A stretch of 18,428 nucleotides of DNA, from NCBI GenBank assembly GCA_900765525.1, contig CAAFRY010000142.1, positions 1-18,428 of the forward strand. The letters are read 5' to 3'. A program made the translations under genes and the position numbers. The first letter of the stretch is position 1. Each line of letters begins with the position of its first letter. The stretch comes from an uncultured Blautia sp. Lineage in GTDB: Bacteria; Bacillota; Clostridia; Lachnospirales; Lachnospiraceae. The notes below the pieces were generated by a model. That model did no database searches. It was not told the DNA's origin and saw only the letters and a program-made list of their open reading frames with translations. Of the stretch, positions 6,513 to 13,467 are shown one piece after another.

Positions 6513-6713
6513 GCATATCCTACCTTTAAAGGCACAATTTAATTTTTCCACCGCATATATCCTAATCCAGAAAGAAGACCGTATTTTACGAAAACAGTTG
6601 GAATTTAGCTGGTATAACATATGGAATTTGGAAGGTATCTTTCCGAAAAAGAAAGCTATAAAATAAGACTTAGAGATTACGAGAATTTATATGTTAATTT
6701 GGGAGGGATACAG

Positions 6714-7799
6714 ATGTTATATAAAGAATTTAAGAAGGGAATCAATTTAGGCGGGTGGCTGTCCCAGTATGACTGCCTACCCAAACCGCCCAAAACCCAG
6801 CAGGAGCTGGAAGAACACCTCTATACCTTTCTTACAAAAAAGGATTTAGAGCAAATTTCTAAATGGGGATTTGACCATATCCGTTTGCCGGTAAGCGGTT
6901 ATCTGCTCTACAATAAGGAGGGCCGTTTACTGAATAAGCTGCCCTTTCATTTTATTCACCAATGCATTTCCTGGTGTAAAGAATTGCACCTAAATATAGT
7001 GCTGGATATTCATGATTTCTGGGGAAATGTTTACGGGGCTATGGACAAACCAATGCCACTGCTCACCGATTCAGAACTAAAACAGCATTTCTTTTCTCTC
7101 TGGGAACTATTGTCAGAGCATCTGAAAGGCAGCCGTGACATAATCATTATGTTTGAACTACTCAATGAAGTATCAGATGCTTCTGGACACCTTTGGAATC
7201 GTCTCTGGCAAGAAACAGTCCAAAAAATTCGCCGGATAGACACAAAAAGATGGATTCTTGTGGGCAGCAATGGACAGAACAGTGTTTCTTATCTGCCGCA
7301 GTTGGATATAACTCAAGACCCTAATGTATTTTACAATTTCCATTTTTACACCCCTCTGTCCTTTACCCATCAAAGAGCTCATTTTTCAGAAGATATGCGG
7401 GAATTTAATCAAACGATTTCCTATCCCGGTGATTTATCAATATTTGGACACTACCTGAGGCACCATCCTCAGTTCCAGGACAAGCACGCCCTGACAGCCA
7501 ATGAAACGGAAAACGACAAAAATTTAATGGAACGACTGTTGAGGGATGCAGAAAGATTTGCTTTATCCTGCAGAACTGGACTTTATTGCGGGGAATTTGG
7601 AGTGATTAATACGGCTCCGCCCCAGGATGGAGCAAGGTGGATTAGTGACTTAGTGCATTTGCTGGAGCAAAATAAGATAGGACATGCACTATGGAATTAT
7701 AAATCCTTGGATTTTGGGCTACTTGACCAAAAAGGACATATCGTTTCAGAGGAGTTAGTCTCAAAAATATGTGACTTAAATCAGAATGAAGGGAACTAG
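6714..7799 (+). CDS. Cytoplasmic glycoside hydrolase family 5 protein
   Basis: A 361-residue GH5 (cellulase/glucanase superfamily) enzyme without a signal peptide, so probably acting inside the cell on imported oligosaccharides or glycosides. Motifs: GINLGGWLSQYD at residues 9-20 (typical of exo-glucanase-like GH5 members), HIRLPVSGY (55-63) with the conserved Arg57, DIHDFWG (98-104), the acid/base Glu152 in FELLNE, NFHFYTP (208-214), and the nucleophile Glu294 in YCGEFG. LWNYKSLDFGLLDQKG closes the barrel. I chose the ATG at 6714 because GGGAGGGA lies 5 nt upstream; the longer frame from 6621 has no SD. Exact substrate (beta-1,3, beta-1,4, or a glycoside) cannot be told. It is flanked by genes on the other strand, so it is a single-gene unit ending at hairpin 7834-7863. 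Confidence 0.87.
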   Translation: MLYKEFKKGINLGGWLSQYDCLPKPPKTQQELEEHLYTFLTKKDLEQISKWGFDHIRLPVSGYLLYNKEGRLLNKLPFHFIHQCISWCKELHLNIVLDIHDFWGNVYGAMDKPMPLLTDSELKQHFFSLWELLSEHLKGSRDIIIMFELLNEVSDASGHLWNRLWQETVQKIRRIDTKRWILVGSNGQNSVSYLPQLDITQDPNVFYNFHFYTPLSFTHQRAHFSEDMREFNQTISYPGDLSIFGHYLRHHPQFQDKHALTANETENDKNLMERLLRDAERFALSCRTGLYCGEFGVINTAPPQDGARWISDLVHLLEQNKIGHALWNYKSLDFGLLDQKGHIVSEELVSKICDLNQNEGN

Positions 7800-7833
7800 C
7801 AATCCATAACACATGCTAATCCCATTTAAAATA

Positions 7834-7863
7834 CCGGAGACACAGATTTTTCTGTCTCTCCGG
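7834..7863. terminator. Hairpin between the convergent GH5 and GNAT genes
   Basis: CCGGAGACACAGA and TCTGTCTCTCCGG pair over 13 positions with one mismatch around a TTTT loop. On the minus strand it is followed by TATTTTA; on the plus strand by a weaker pyrimidine-rich tract. Probably a bidirectional terminator. Confidence 0.6.
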
Positions 7864-7928
7864 CGCCTTATGCTTTCTTTTTCAGATACTGTCTGTCTGA
7901 GATGAATCTCTGCACTTACAGACAAACA

Positions 7929-8408
7929 TTATAATTCCTTCTCAAACCAAGACACATCCAGCCACTGGCCGTTCTTATATCCTACCTTGTGGAAAATCCC
8001 CGTAAGGGCAAAGCCCAGGGACTGATGCAGCCCTTCGCTCCTTTCGTTCGGGCGGGTAACACAGCCATATACCATCCGCACCCCCTGTTCCTTCAACTTC
8101 TGAAAAAGTGCCTGGTAAAGAGCCCTGCCTACTCCTTTTCCCACAGCCCGACCGGCCACATATACTGTCAGCTCCGCACTATGCAGATAAGCAGCTCTTT
8201 CTCTCAGTCGATGGGCATAGGCATAGCCTAAAAGTTCTCCTTCCTCCTCCCAGACCAGATAAGGATATTCTTTTAAGGTATCCCGGACTCTCAGCTTAAA
8301 CTCTTCCACTTTGGGAAGCACATATTCAAAGGTAATGGGAGTATGAATATATTCTCCATATATTTTCAACAGCTTTTCTACGTCCTCTTCTTTTGCCATT
8401 CTTATCAT
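7929..8408 (-). CDS. GNAT family N-acetyltransferase (phosphinothricin acetyltransferase-like)
   Basis: A 159-residue GCN5-related acetyltransferase of the Pat/YncA type. Visible: MIRMAKEEDVEKLLKIYGEYI at the start, PITFEYVLPKVEEFKLRV (24-41), the ELTVYV strand (79-84), and the acetyl-CoA pyrophosphate loop VGKGVGRALYQAL (89-101) following the R/Q-x-x-G-x-G rule. RPNERSEGLHQSLGFALTGIFHKVGYKNGQWLDVSWFEKEL at the C terminus is typical of phosphinothricin/methionine-sulfone acetyltransferases. It would acetylate a small amine such as an amino-acid analogue; the substrate is unknown. Start at 8408: AAGGCAGG lies about 7 nt upstream. A 10-bp palindrome (AGGTATACCT, 8409-8418) separates SD and start. 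Its promoter appears to use the -35 provided by the adjacent repeat. Confidence 0.88.
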   Translation of the reverse strand: MIRMAKEEDVEKLLKIYGEYIHTPITFEYVLPKVEEFKLRVRDTLKEYPYLVWEEEGELLGYAYAHRLRERAAYLHSAELTVYVAGRAVGKGVGRALYQALFQKLKEQGVRMVYGCVTRPNERSEGLHQSLGFALTGIFHKVGYKNGQWLDVSWFEKEL

Positions 8409-8426
8409 AGGTATACCTGCCTTGTT

Positions 8427-8454
8427 TTTATAAATATTTTAGGTAACGTGTCAG
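8427..8454 (-). promoter_or_regulatory. Candidate promoter of the GNAT gene
   Basis: Minus strand: -35 CTGACA (8449-8454), 16-bp spacer, -10 TATAAA (8427-8432). The -35 lies inside the terminal arm of the palindromic element 8443-8534. Confidence 0.45.
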
Positions 8455-8534
8455 TCATAAGCGAAGATTTATCTGCGTAAGCTGCGGAAAAACAGCGCAG
8501 GCTGGGAATCTGAGCTGCATGACTGAATAGTTAC
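8443..8534. repeat. 92-bp palindromic (MITE/REP-like) element
   Basis: The ends are inverted repeats: GTAACGTGTCAGTCAT (8443-8458) and ATGACTGAATAGTTAC (8519-8534), matching at 13 of 16 positions. The interior has two smaller dyads: AGAT/ATCT near 8466 and CTGCG/CGCAG near 8482-8500. There is no reading frame of note. It lies between sigE and the GNAT gene. The class is inferred from structure; no second copy is in the window. Confidence 0.55.
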
Positions 8535-8569
8535 ATTCTAGCAGACAGACTAAAATTTGGCAACTTAAC

Positions 8570-9301
8570 CTATTCGTAGCGGACAATCTCTTTTTTCAGC
8601 CGTTTCATGATACGTTTCTCCAACCTGGATATATAGGACTGGGAAATCCCCAGCAAATCCGCCACTTCCTTTTGGGTCTTTTCCCGGCCATCAGGCATGT
8701 TGATGCCAAACCGCAGCCGCACAATGGTCTGCTCTCTTTTGCTCAGTTTCCCTATGGCCTTCCCCAAAAGCTTCCGTTCCACTTCACTTTCTATATCCTT
8801 GTAGATAACATCCTCGTCTGTTCCCAGTATATCTGACAAAAGCAGTTCATTCCCGTCCCAGTCTACATTTAAAGGTTCGTCAATAGAAACCTCCATCTTT
8901 GTCTTGCTGTTTCTCCTTAAATACATAAGAATCTCATTTTCAATACACCGGGAGGCATAGGTGGCCAGTTTGATTTTTTTCACCGGATTAAAGGTATTGA
9001 TAGCCTTAATCAGACCTATGGTACCGATGGAAATCAAATCTTCCACACCTACCCCCGTATTGTCAAATTTTTTGGCAATATATACCACCAGGCGCAGGTT
9101 GTGTTCAATAAGACTGGATTTAGCCTCCTGGCTGTTATCCTCCTCCAGCTCTTTCAGCCTAAGCGCCTCCTCCTGAGGGGAAAGAGGGGCTGGCAGCACC
9201 TCCGCTCCGCCTATATAATGAAGTTCATTTCCCTGGGGCAGCAAAATACCGGTAAAACCTGAAAACTGAAATCCTCTTTTCATACAAACATCCATATTCA
9301 C
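8570..9301 (-). CDS. sigE: RNA polymerase sporulation sigma factor, pro-sigma-E
   Basis: A 243-residue sigma-70-family factor that directs early mother-cell transcription in sporulation. Visible: region 2 ([40 protein letters not shown], about 67-106; [23 protein letters not shown], 109-131), the SigE-type linker [24 protein letters not shown] (139-162), and region 4 with the helix-turn-helix [23 protein letters not shown] (208-230). Residues 1-27 form the pro-sequence, ending GNEL before [13 protein letters not shown], the position where SpoIIGA cuts B. subtilis pro-SigE. This pro-sequence has only two basic residues. The start is GTG at 9301 with AAGGAGG 6 nt upstream; an ATG two codons in is further from the SD. 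It follows spoIIGA by 11 bp. No sigG follows. Confidence 0.95.
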   Translation of the reverse strand: MNMDVCMKRGFQFSGFTGILLPQGNELHYIGGAEVLPAPLSPQEEALRLKELEEDNSQEAKSSLIEHNLRLVVYIAKKFDNTGVGVEDLISIGTIGLIKAINTFNPVKKIKLATYASRCIENEILMYLRRNSKTKMEVSIDEPLNVDWDGNELLLSDILGTDEDVIYKDIESEVERKLLGKAIGKLSKREQTIVRLRFGINMPDGREKTQKEVADLLGISQSYISRLEKRIMKRLKKEIVRYE

Positions 9302-9312
9302 AAAGCTCCTCC

Positions 9313-10170
9313 TTAACTCTCCAGAATCTTCGGACTGACAATCATTTCGAACTTTCTGTCCGGGGACAGGGAGGTTTTAGAAAGACCCAGGGCAGCGTTT
9401 TCCACCTGCCTCTTCCTTTCTCCCGTCTCCAGTGTAAGCCTGGAGACAGTCACCACAGGAAGAAGTCCTCTTTCACACCCTACGGCGGTATAAAGAAGAA
9501 ATCTGGGATTTAGCTCCCCCAGAATCTCCCTGGTCCCCTCCGCTTCCTGAAACCTGCAGAATCCTTCCAAAGCCTCCTGCTGTTCCTTCTCCAGCAAATT
9601 CAGGAACCTGTCATACTCCATAATGCAGACAGGCTTTCCTGTAGCCCCGTCTACAAGACAGTTTCCTGTATCCAACAGTCCTTTCATTTCCATTCTCTGT
9701 CCCCTATGCTCCAGGACAACCCGGCAGCAGGAAACAGCTTTTCCTTTTAAGTATTTAAAGAGTCTTATGCCTATGTTTAACATCCAATAAGCGGTAAATG
9801 TGATTGTAAAAAAAGTCAGGATTCCCTTTCTGGCCGCTGCGGGCAGCGCACCCAGAATTCCTCCCAGAAGAAAGACAGCAGCGTAAAAAGCGCACAGGCC
9901 CATCAGCAGCTTGCGGAATGTTTTGAATCCGCAGCCCACCCGTACCATAAGTAACGCCGCCAAAACGGAATACACCGCAAGCCCGGTTCTTGGGATTCCA
10001 ATGGGCAGACAGATAAGGGCACAAAGTCCTCCTGCACCCAGAGAAGCTCCCAAAAGCGAGCGGAAAGGCCTGGCAGAGCCCTCCAAAATCTGGTTCGTCA
10101 GGCAGAGTCCCAGGAAATCCATGAAAAGATTTACTACGAAAAACACATCTATGTAAAATTCGTAGTACAC
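9313..10170 (-). CDS. spoIIGA: Sigma-E processing peptidase SpoIIGA
   Basis: A 285-residue membrane-embedded aspartic protease that converts pro-sigma-E to active sigma-E at the sporulation septum. The N-terminal half is hydrophobic with about five membrane segments ([19 protein letters not shown] at 6-24, then segments near 43-59, 62-78, 90-110 and 117-135). The C-terminal half has the retropepsin-like active site GLLDTGN with Asp167-Thr-Gly, followed by [12 protein letters not shown]. The start is GTG at 10170, with AGGGGGTG just upstream; [19 protein letters not shown] is the usual N terminus for the family. The SD lies in a hairpin that would form only in read-through RNA from aroD (see 10169-10257). 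It is cotranscribed with sigE. Confidence 0.94.
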   Translation of the reverse strand: MYYEFYIDVFFVVNLFMDFLGLCLTNQILEGSARPFRSLLGASLGAGGLCALICLPIGIPRTGLAVYSVLAALLMVRVGCGFKTFRKLLMGLCAFYAAVFLLGGILGALPAAARKGILTFFTITFTAYWMLNIGIRLFKYLKGKAVSCCRVVLEHRGQRMEMKGLLDTGNCLVDGATGKPVCIMEYDRFLNLLEKEQQEALEGFCRFQEAEGTREILGELNPRFLLYTAVGCERGLLPVVTVSRLTLETGERKRQVENAALGLSKTSLSPDRKFEMIVSPKILES

Positions 10171-10257
10171 AAAACACCCCCTAAACCTCTACATGACTCT
10201 CTTACTTATCTGGAATAAGCAATGTCCATTATAGAGGTTAGGGGGTGCTGATTTTGT
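10169..10257 (-). promoter_or_regulatory. Long inverted repeat that would hide the spoIIGA SD in read-through RNA
   Basis: Minus strand: CACCCCCTAACCTCTA (10247-10232) is complementary to TAGAGGTTTAGGGGGTG (10191-10175) over 16 pairs with one bulged base. After a 4-nt bulge (TCAG), ACAAAA (10257-10252) pairs with TTTTGT (10174-10169). The downstream arm contains the spoIIGA SD and reaches its GTG. The upstream arm lies in the promoter spacer, upstream of the predicted start near 10221, so only longer transcripts could fold. The T-rich run after the stem means it could also terminate aroD RNA. Confidence 0.6.
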
Positions 10258-10260
10258 CAA
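10228..10260 (-). promoter_or_regulatory. Spo0A-type promoter of the spoIIG operon
   Basis: Minus strand: -35 TTGACA (10255-10260), 21-bp spacer, -10 TATAAT (10228-10233). B. subtilis spoIIG is known for a similarly overlong (22-bp) spacer that makes it depend on Spo0A~P. The start near 10221 gives a leader of about 51 nt. Confidence 0.65.
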
Positions 10261-10293
10261 AACCGCCCGTGAGCTGGGAAAATCTTTTCGACA
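10253..10293. promoter_or_regulatory. Spo0A-box-like sites upstream of spoIIGA
   Basis: TTTGTCAAA (10253-10261, plus strand) matches the Spo0A box TTTGTCRAA and overlaps the -35. TGTCGAA (minus strand, 10293-10287) matches the box core at about -70. A weaker TATGTCAAT lies at 10331-10339. Binding is inferred. Confidence 0.5.
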
Positions 10294-10339
10294 GCGGAGG
10301 CTTGGTTTTTTCACCTTATGTTACCTGTTTTATGTCAAT

Positions 10340-11098
10340 TTATGCAATGGAATGCAGCTCCTCTAAAAGGCTCCGCATTTTTTCAGCAGGAATTTGTCCC
10401 GGAGCAGAAGCGCTGCGGCCGGCTGCAAAGGTCAGGGCAGAGCCTGTAATTTCCCCGCAGATACGGCTTAAAACTCCGATTTTTCCCATAGACATGGTAA
10501 TCACCGGTCTCTGGCTGCAGTTGGAAACCTGCTGAGTCACTTCCAGCAAACGGAACAAATCACTTTTCTCTTTTGGCATTACGGCCAGCTTCAGAATATC
10601 TGCCCCCAGCTCTTCCATCCGGATAAGCCTGCGGCTCATTTCTTCACAGGAAGGTGTTTTCTGAAAATCATGGTTAGAAGCCACCACTCCCACTCCACAG
10701 CTCTGCAAAGCAGCTATCAGCCCTGCCGCCTCTTCCTCCCGGAAGAAAATTTCCACATCTGCAAGCTGGATAAGACCGCTTTTTGCTGTTTCTGTCAGCA
10801 GCTTTACATAATCCTCATAAGAAATGTCCCGGCAGCCGCCTTCCCGGCTGGTGCGGAAGGTGAAAAGCAACGGAATCTCTCCTAATTTGTCGGATATTGT
10901 CTTCAACATTTCCAGCCTCATTTCCGGATTTTCTACCTCATCATAGCAGTCTGCCCGCCATTCCGCCAAATCCGGTTTCTGTCTGACAATTTCTTCTAAA
11001 TCCAGAAGAATTTCTCCCTTAGAGGACCCGGTAATAGGAATACAGATTTTAGGCATCCCTGCTCCGATTTCTGTGTTTTTTACTTTTATTGTTTTCAT
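10340..11098 (-). CDS. aroD: Type I 3-dehydroquinate dehydratase
   Basis: A 252-residue class I enzyme converting 3-dehydroquinate to 3-dehydroshikimate through a Schiff base, third step of the shikimate pathway. Visible: KICIPITGSS (17-26), LAEWRADCYD (44-53) with Glu46/Arg48, LLFTFRTSREGG (77-88), SNHDF with the catalytic His143, ILKLAVMP with the Schiff-base Lys170 (both at E. coli numbering), ITMSMG near 205, and SAPGQIPAEKM near the C terminus. The first residues (MKTIKVKNTEIGAGMPKICIPI) are normal. GAGGGA precedes the ATG. It is divergent from aroE. No separate terminator was found before the spoIIGA promoter other than the inverted repeat at 10169-10257, so read-through into spoIIGA is possible. 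Confidence 0.95.
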   Translation of the reverse strand: MKTIKVKNTEIGAGMPKICIPITGSSKGEILLDLEEIVRQKPDLAEWRADCYDEVENPEMRLEMLKTISDKLGEIPLLFTFRTSREGGCRDISYEDYVKLLTETAKSGLIQLADVEIFFREEEAAGLIAALQSCGVGVVASNHDFQKTPSCEEMSRRLIRMEELGADILKLAVMPKEKSDLFRLLEVTQQVSNCSQRPVITMSMGKIGVLSRICGEITGSALTFAAGRSASAPGQIPAEKMRSLLEELHSIA

Positions 11099-11113
11099 TC
11101 TCTGTCCCTCACT

Positions 11114-11245
11114 TATCTATATCTCCCCCTCTTTTTCCACTTGACAGGGGAAAAATTACCTTCTACACTTGAAACAGTACAACATTATCTATATTGAAAG
11201 CTCAGCTTGGAGTATATGCTCCTCTGAACTCTCATATCTATATTG
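11114..11245. promoter_or_regulatory. aroD-aroE divergent control region
   Basis: An aroE promoter candidate on the plus strand is TTGACA (11141-11146), 17 bp, TACACT (11164-11169). TATCTATAT occurs three times (11114-11122, 11186-11194, 11235-11243); the last two copies extend to TATCTATATTG. Between them is a leader hairpin, GGAG-TATATG-CTCC (11209-11222), flanked by TCAG/CTGA. No clear promoter for aroD was found. Confidence 0.5.
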
Positions 11246-11274
11246 TCAATTTTTTCCACACAGGAGGATGTTTT

Positions 11275-12156
11275 ATGCCGAATATAACCGGAACCACAAA
11301 ACTGGCAGGACTTCTTGGAAGCCCTGTGAAACACAGTATCTCCCCGCTTATGCACAATTTCAGCTTCCAGGCCCTGGGAATAGACTGTGTTTATCTTTGC
11401 TTTGATGTAAAAGAAAATGGGCTAAAGGAAGCCGTATCCGGGCTCCGTACACTGGATGTACTTGGTTTTAACCTGACTATGCCAGATAAAAATAAGGTGC
11501 TGGAATATCTGGACCAGCTTACCCCTGCTGCTCGGCTCATGGGTGCTGTAAATACAGTGGAAAACCGCAACGGACAGCTCATCGGGCATAATACTGACGG
11601 CGTAGGATTTATGCGTGCTTTGAAAGAACAAGGCGTCCAGGCAGAAGGCCGGAATATGACCCTTCTGGGCATCGGAGGAGCCGCCACCGCTATCTGTGCC
11701 CAGGCTGCTCTGGATGGTGTGGCACATATCCATGTCTTTGCCAGAAAAACAAGTCCACGGTTGGCCCGGATGGAAAAACTGGCGGCTAATCTAATGAAAG
11801 AAACCAGCTGTCATATTTCCATACACGAAATGGGAGATGACCGTACATTGCAGGCCTGTCTGGAAGAGAGCTGCGTTCTGGTAAACGCTACCTCTGTAGG
11901 AATGTCTCCCAATACAGAAGCCTGTCCTATTGCTGATTCCAGCCTGCTGTATCCTGAGCTTGCTGTTGCAGACATCATCTATTCCCCCTGGGAAACCCGT
12001 CTGCTGTCCATGGCAAAAGAACGAGGCTGCCAGGCTTTCAACGGCTTTTCCATGTTAATTTACCAGGGAGCCGCCGCCTTTTCTGTCTGGACCGGGCAGA
12101 ATATGCCGGTGGATGAGGTAAAATCCTTTATCCGCAGCCATATTTCCCGGAAGTAG
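11275..12156 (+). CDS. aroE: Shikimate dehydrogenase (YdiB-like quinate/shikimate type)
   Basis: A 293-residue NAD(P)-dependent dehydrogenase reducing 3-dehydroshikimate to shikimate. Visible: LLGSPVKHSISPLMHN (13-28) with substrate-binding Ser21 and Ser23, FNLTMPDK (65-72) with the catalytic Lys72, GAVNT (90-94), HNTDGVGF (105-112) with Asp108, and the dinucleotide loop GIGGAATAICAQAAL (132-146). The phrases LTPAARLMGAVNT and GGAATAI are closer to E. coli YdiB than to AroE. I chose the ATG at 11275, which has AGGAGG 7 nt upstream; an in-frame TTG at 11194 has no SD and lies in the leader. It pairs with the divergent aroD, the next-upstream pathway step. It ends 5 bp before the convergent moaB, with no terminator between. 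Confidence 0.93.
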   Translation: MPNITGTTKLAGLLGSPVKHSISPLMHNFSFQALGIDCVYLCFDVKENGLKEAVSGLRTLDVLGFNLTMPDKNKVLEYLDQLTPAARLMGAVNTVENRNGQLIGHNTDGVGFMRALKEQGVQAEGRNMTLLGIGGAATAICAQAALDGVAHIHVFARKTSPRLARMEKLAANLMKETSCHISIHEMGDDRTLQACLEESCVLVNATSVGMSPNTEACPIADSSLLYPELAVADIIYSPWETRLLSMAKERGCQAFNGFSMLIYQGAAAFSVWTGQNMPVDEVKSFIRSHISRK

Positions 12157-12161
12157 CCTCT

Positions 12162-12653
12162 CTATTTATCTCCGCAATTTTTTGCAGCTTCTCTTAAAAT
12201 ATCAATGCCATGTCCCAAGTGAGGCAGGATGTATTCCAGACATTCCCGCACTGCCTTGGGACTTCCAGGCAAATTTACTATCAAGGTTTTATTCCGGATT
12301 CCCGCTGCCTGCCGGCTCAGCATAGCTCTTTTGGTAAACTGCATGCTGTATGCCCGCATGGCCTCTGGAATCCCGGGAACCATCCTCTGGCAAACATCCT
12401 GGGTAGCCTCAGGCATACAATCTCTGGGTGAAAAACCTGTACCTCCTGTAGTCAGAATTAAATCCGCTATGTCCTCATCTGCCAGAAGCGCCAGCTCTCT
12501 GGCCAGCCATTCTCTCTCGTCCGGCAAAAGTTTTGTATACACTACCTGATAGCCTGCCTCCTCCAGCATTTCACAGATAACCGGTCCGCTCTTATCTTCT
12601 CTCTCTCCACGGTACCCGCTGTCACTGGAGGTAATTACTGCCGCTCTCCTCAT
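12162..12653 (-). CDS. moaB: MoaB/MogA family molybdopterin biosynthesis protein
   Basis: A 163-residue protein of the MogA/MoaB family, which adenylates molybdopterin before molybdenum insertion (an activity shown for MogA; some MoaB proteins differ). Visible: RAAVITSSDSGYRGEREDKSGP (3-24), LILTTGGTGFSPRDCMPEAT (65-84) containing the MPT-binding TGGTG and the conserved Asp78, and NLPGSPKAVRECLEYILPHLGHGIDIL near the C terminus. The start ATG overlaps the moaC stop (ATGA, 12650-12653), implying translational coupling; AAAGGA precedes it. No other Moco genes are in the window, so they must lie elsewhere if the pathway is complete. MogA and MoaB cannot be separated from sequence by eye. Confidence 0.9.
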   Translation of the reverse strand: MRRAAVITSSDSGYRGEREDKSGPVICEMLEEAGYQVVYTKLLPDEREWLARELALLADEDIADLILTTGGTGFSPRDCMPEATQDVCQRMVPGIPEAMRAYSMQFTKRAMLSRQAAGIRNKTLIVNLPGSPKAVRECLEYILPHLGHGIDILREAAKNCGDK

Positions 12654-13165
12654 AATTCCTTTTCCCTTCCTTTTTCTATCAGACTGTTATAATGGAAATC
12701 TCCGCTTTTTCCTCCGGTTTTCTCCACCAAATGAATATCCCCTATGCACATGCCTTTGTCCAGCGCCTTGCACATATCATATATGGTGAGAAGGGCCCCG
12801 CTGACTCCTGTTAAAGCCTCCATCTCAACTCCTGTTTTTCCCTGGGTTTTCACTGTACAGAAAGCAGTAATCTTTCCTTCCTCCCTGGAAATCTGAAATT
12901 CCACACTGCACTTTTCAAGAAGCAGGGTATGACACATGGGAATCAGACTAGCCGTCTGCTTCACTGCCATAATTCCCGCTACCTGAGCCACTGCCAGCAC
13001 ATCTCCCTTTTTCACAGATTTACTGCAGACTGCCTCCATAATTTCCCGGCTCACATAAATAGACCCCTGAGCCAGGGCCGTTCTTGTGGTAATTTCCTTT
13101 TTGGAGACATCCACCATACGAGCGTTTCCCTTCTCATCAAAATGCGTTAGATTTTTCTCTTCCAC
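12650..13165 (-). CDS. moaC: Cyclic pyranopterin monophosphate synthase
   Basis: A 171-residue MoaC, which converts the MoaA product (3',8-cyclo-GTP) to cPMP in molybdenum cofactor synthesis. Visible: LTHFDEKGNARMVDVSKKEITTRTALAQGSI (6-36), VKKGDVLAVAQVAGIMAVKQTASLIPMCHTLLL (51-83) with Lys53 and His79, VKTQGKTGVEMEALTGVSGALLTIYDMCKALDKGM (105-139) with catalytic Asp130 and Lys133, and LVEKTGGKSGDF near the end. The start is GTG at 13165 with AGGAGG 6 nt upstream. It overlaps moaB by 4 bp. Immediately upstream lies the structured repeat element 13198-13399; no convincing promoter was found between it and the gene. Confidence 0.94.
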   Translation of the reverse strand: MEEKNLTHFDEKGNARMVDVSKKEITTRTALAQGSIYVSREIMEAVCSKSVKKGDVLAVAQVAGIMAVKQTASLIPMCHTLLLEKCSVEFQISREEGKITAFCTVKTQGKTGVEMEALTGVSGALLTIYDMCKALDKGMCIGDIHLVEKTGGKSGDFHYNSLIEKGREKEL

Positions 13166-13197
13166 TTTTTCCTCCTATCTTTTTCACGAAACCCACT

Positions 13198-13399
13198 TTG
13201 CCCTCTGCACAGCCGCAGTCCGGGGCTTTCTTGAAAGCCAGATGGTTCCGTGCTTCGCACTCACTCCATCTGCCGACAGTAATCGCACTTTTCAGTCTGC
13301 CTGACGGCATCCCCCGTGCTCATACCGTCTTGCCCGTCCTATGTCTGTGCAGCCGGACAAGCCAGCTTGCCCTCTGCACAGCCGCAGTCCGGGGCTTTC
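13198..13399. repeat. 202-bp structured element bounded by 33-bp direct repeats
   Basis: An identical 33-bp sequence (begins TTGCCCTCTG, ends GGGGCTTTC) occurs at 13198-13230 and 13367-13399, a 169-bp period. Between the copies are several hairpins: GGCTTTC/GAAAGCC (13224-13239), CAGATGG/CCATCTG (13239-13272) enclosing GTGC-TTC-GCAC (13250-13260), GACGG/CCGTC (13303-13329), and CTGTGCAG/CTGCACAG spanning 13345-13380. It fills the space between the ftsZ terminator and moaC. No ORF is credible. Likely a dispersed repeat or a structured RNA. Confidence 0.7.
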
Positions 13400-13404
13400 A
13401 TTGT

Positions 13405-13454
13405 AAAAAAGCTGCTGCATTAAGCCTTCTTCTCTTTGCGCTTAATGCAACAGC
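13405..13454 (-). terminator. ftsZ intrinsic terminator
   Basis: Minus strand: GCTGTTGCATTAAGC (13454-13440) pairs with GCTTAATGCAGCAGC (13425-13411) over 15 positions with one G-U. The loop is 14 nt, followed by six Ts (13410-13405). It lies 13 bp after the ftsZ stop. Confidence 0.93.
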
Positions 13455-13467
13455 CCTTCTGTTTTTC

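Noticed and set aside
7890..7924. Stem TGTCTGT/ACAGACA with inner GAGAT/ATCTC after the GNAT gene
   Set aside because: A real dyad but without a T-run on either strand; the better terminator is at 7834-7863.
10245..10535. 96-residue plus-strand open frame starting at a GTG after an AGGGGG run
   Set aside because: Overlaps aroD antisense. The SD-like run is explained by the inverted repeat with the spoIIGA SD.
13166..13404. Moco riboswitch upstream of moaC
   Set aside because: The position is suggestive, but I could not find the known Moco-motif core, and the direct-repeat structure fits a repeat element better.
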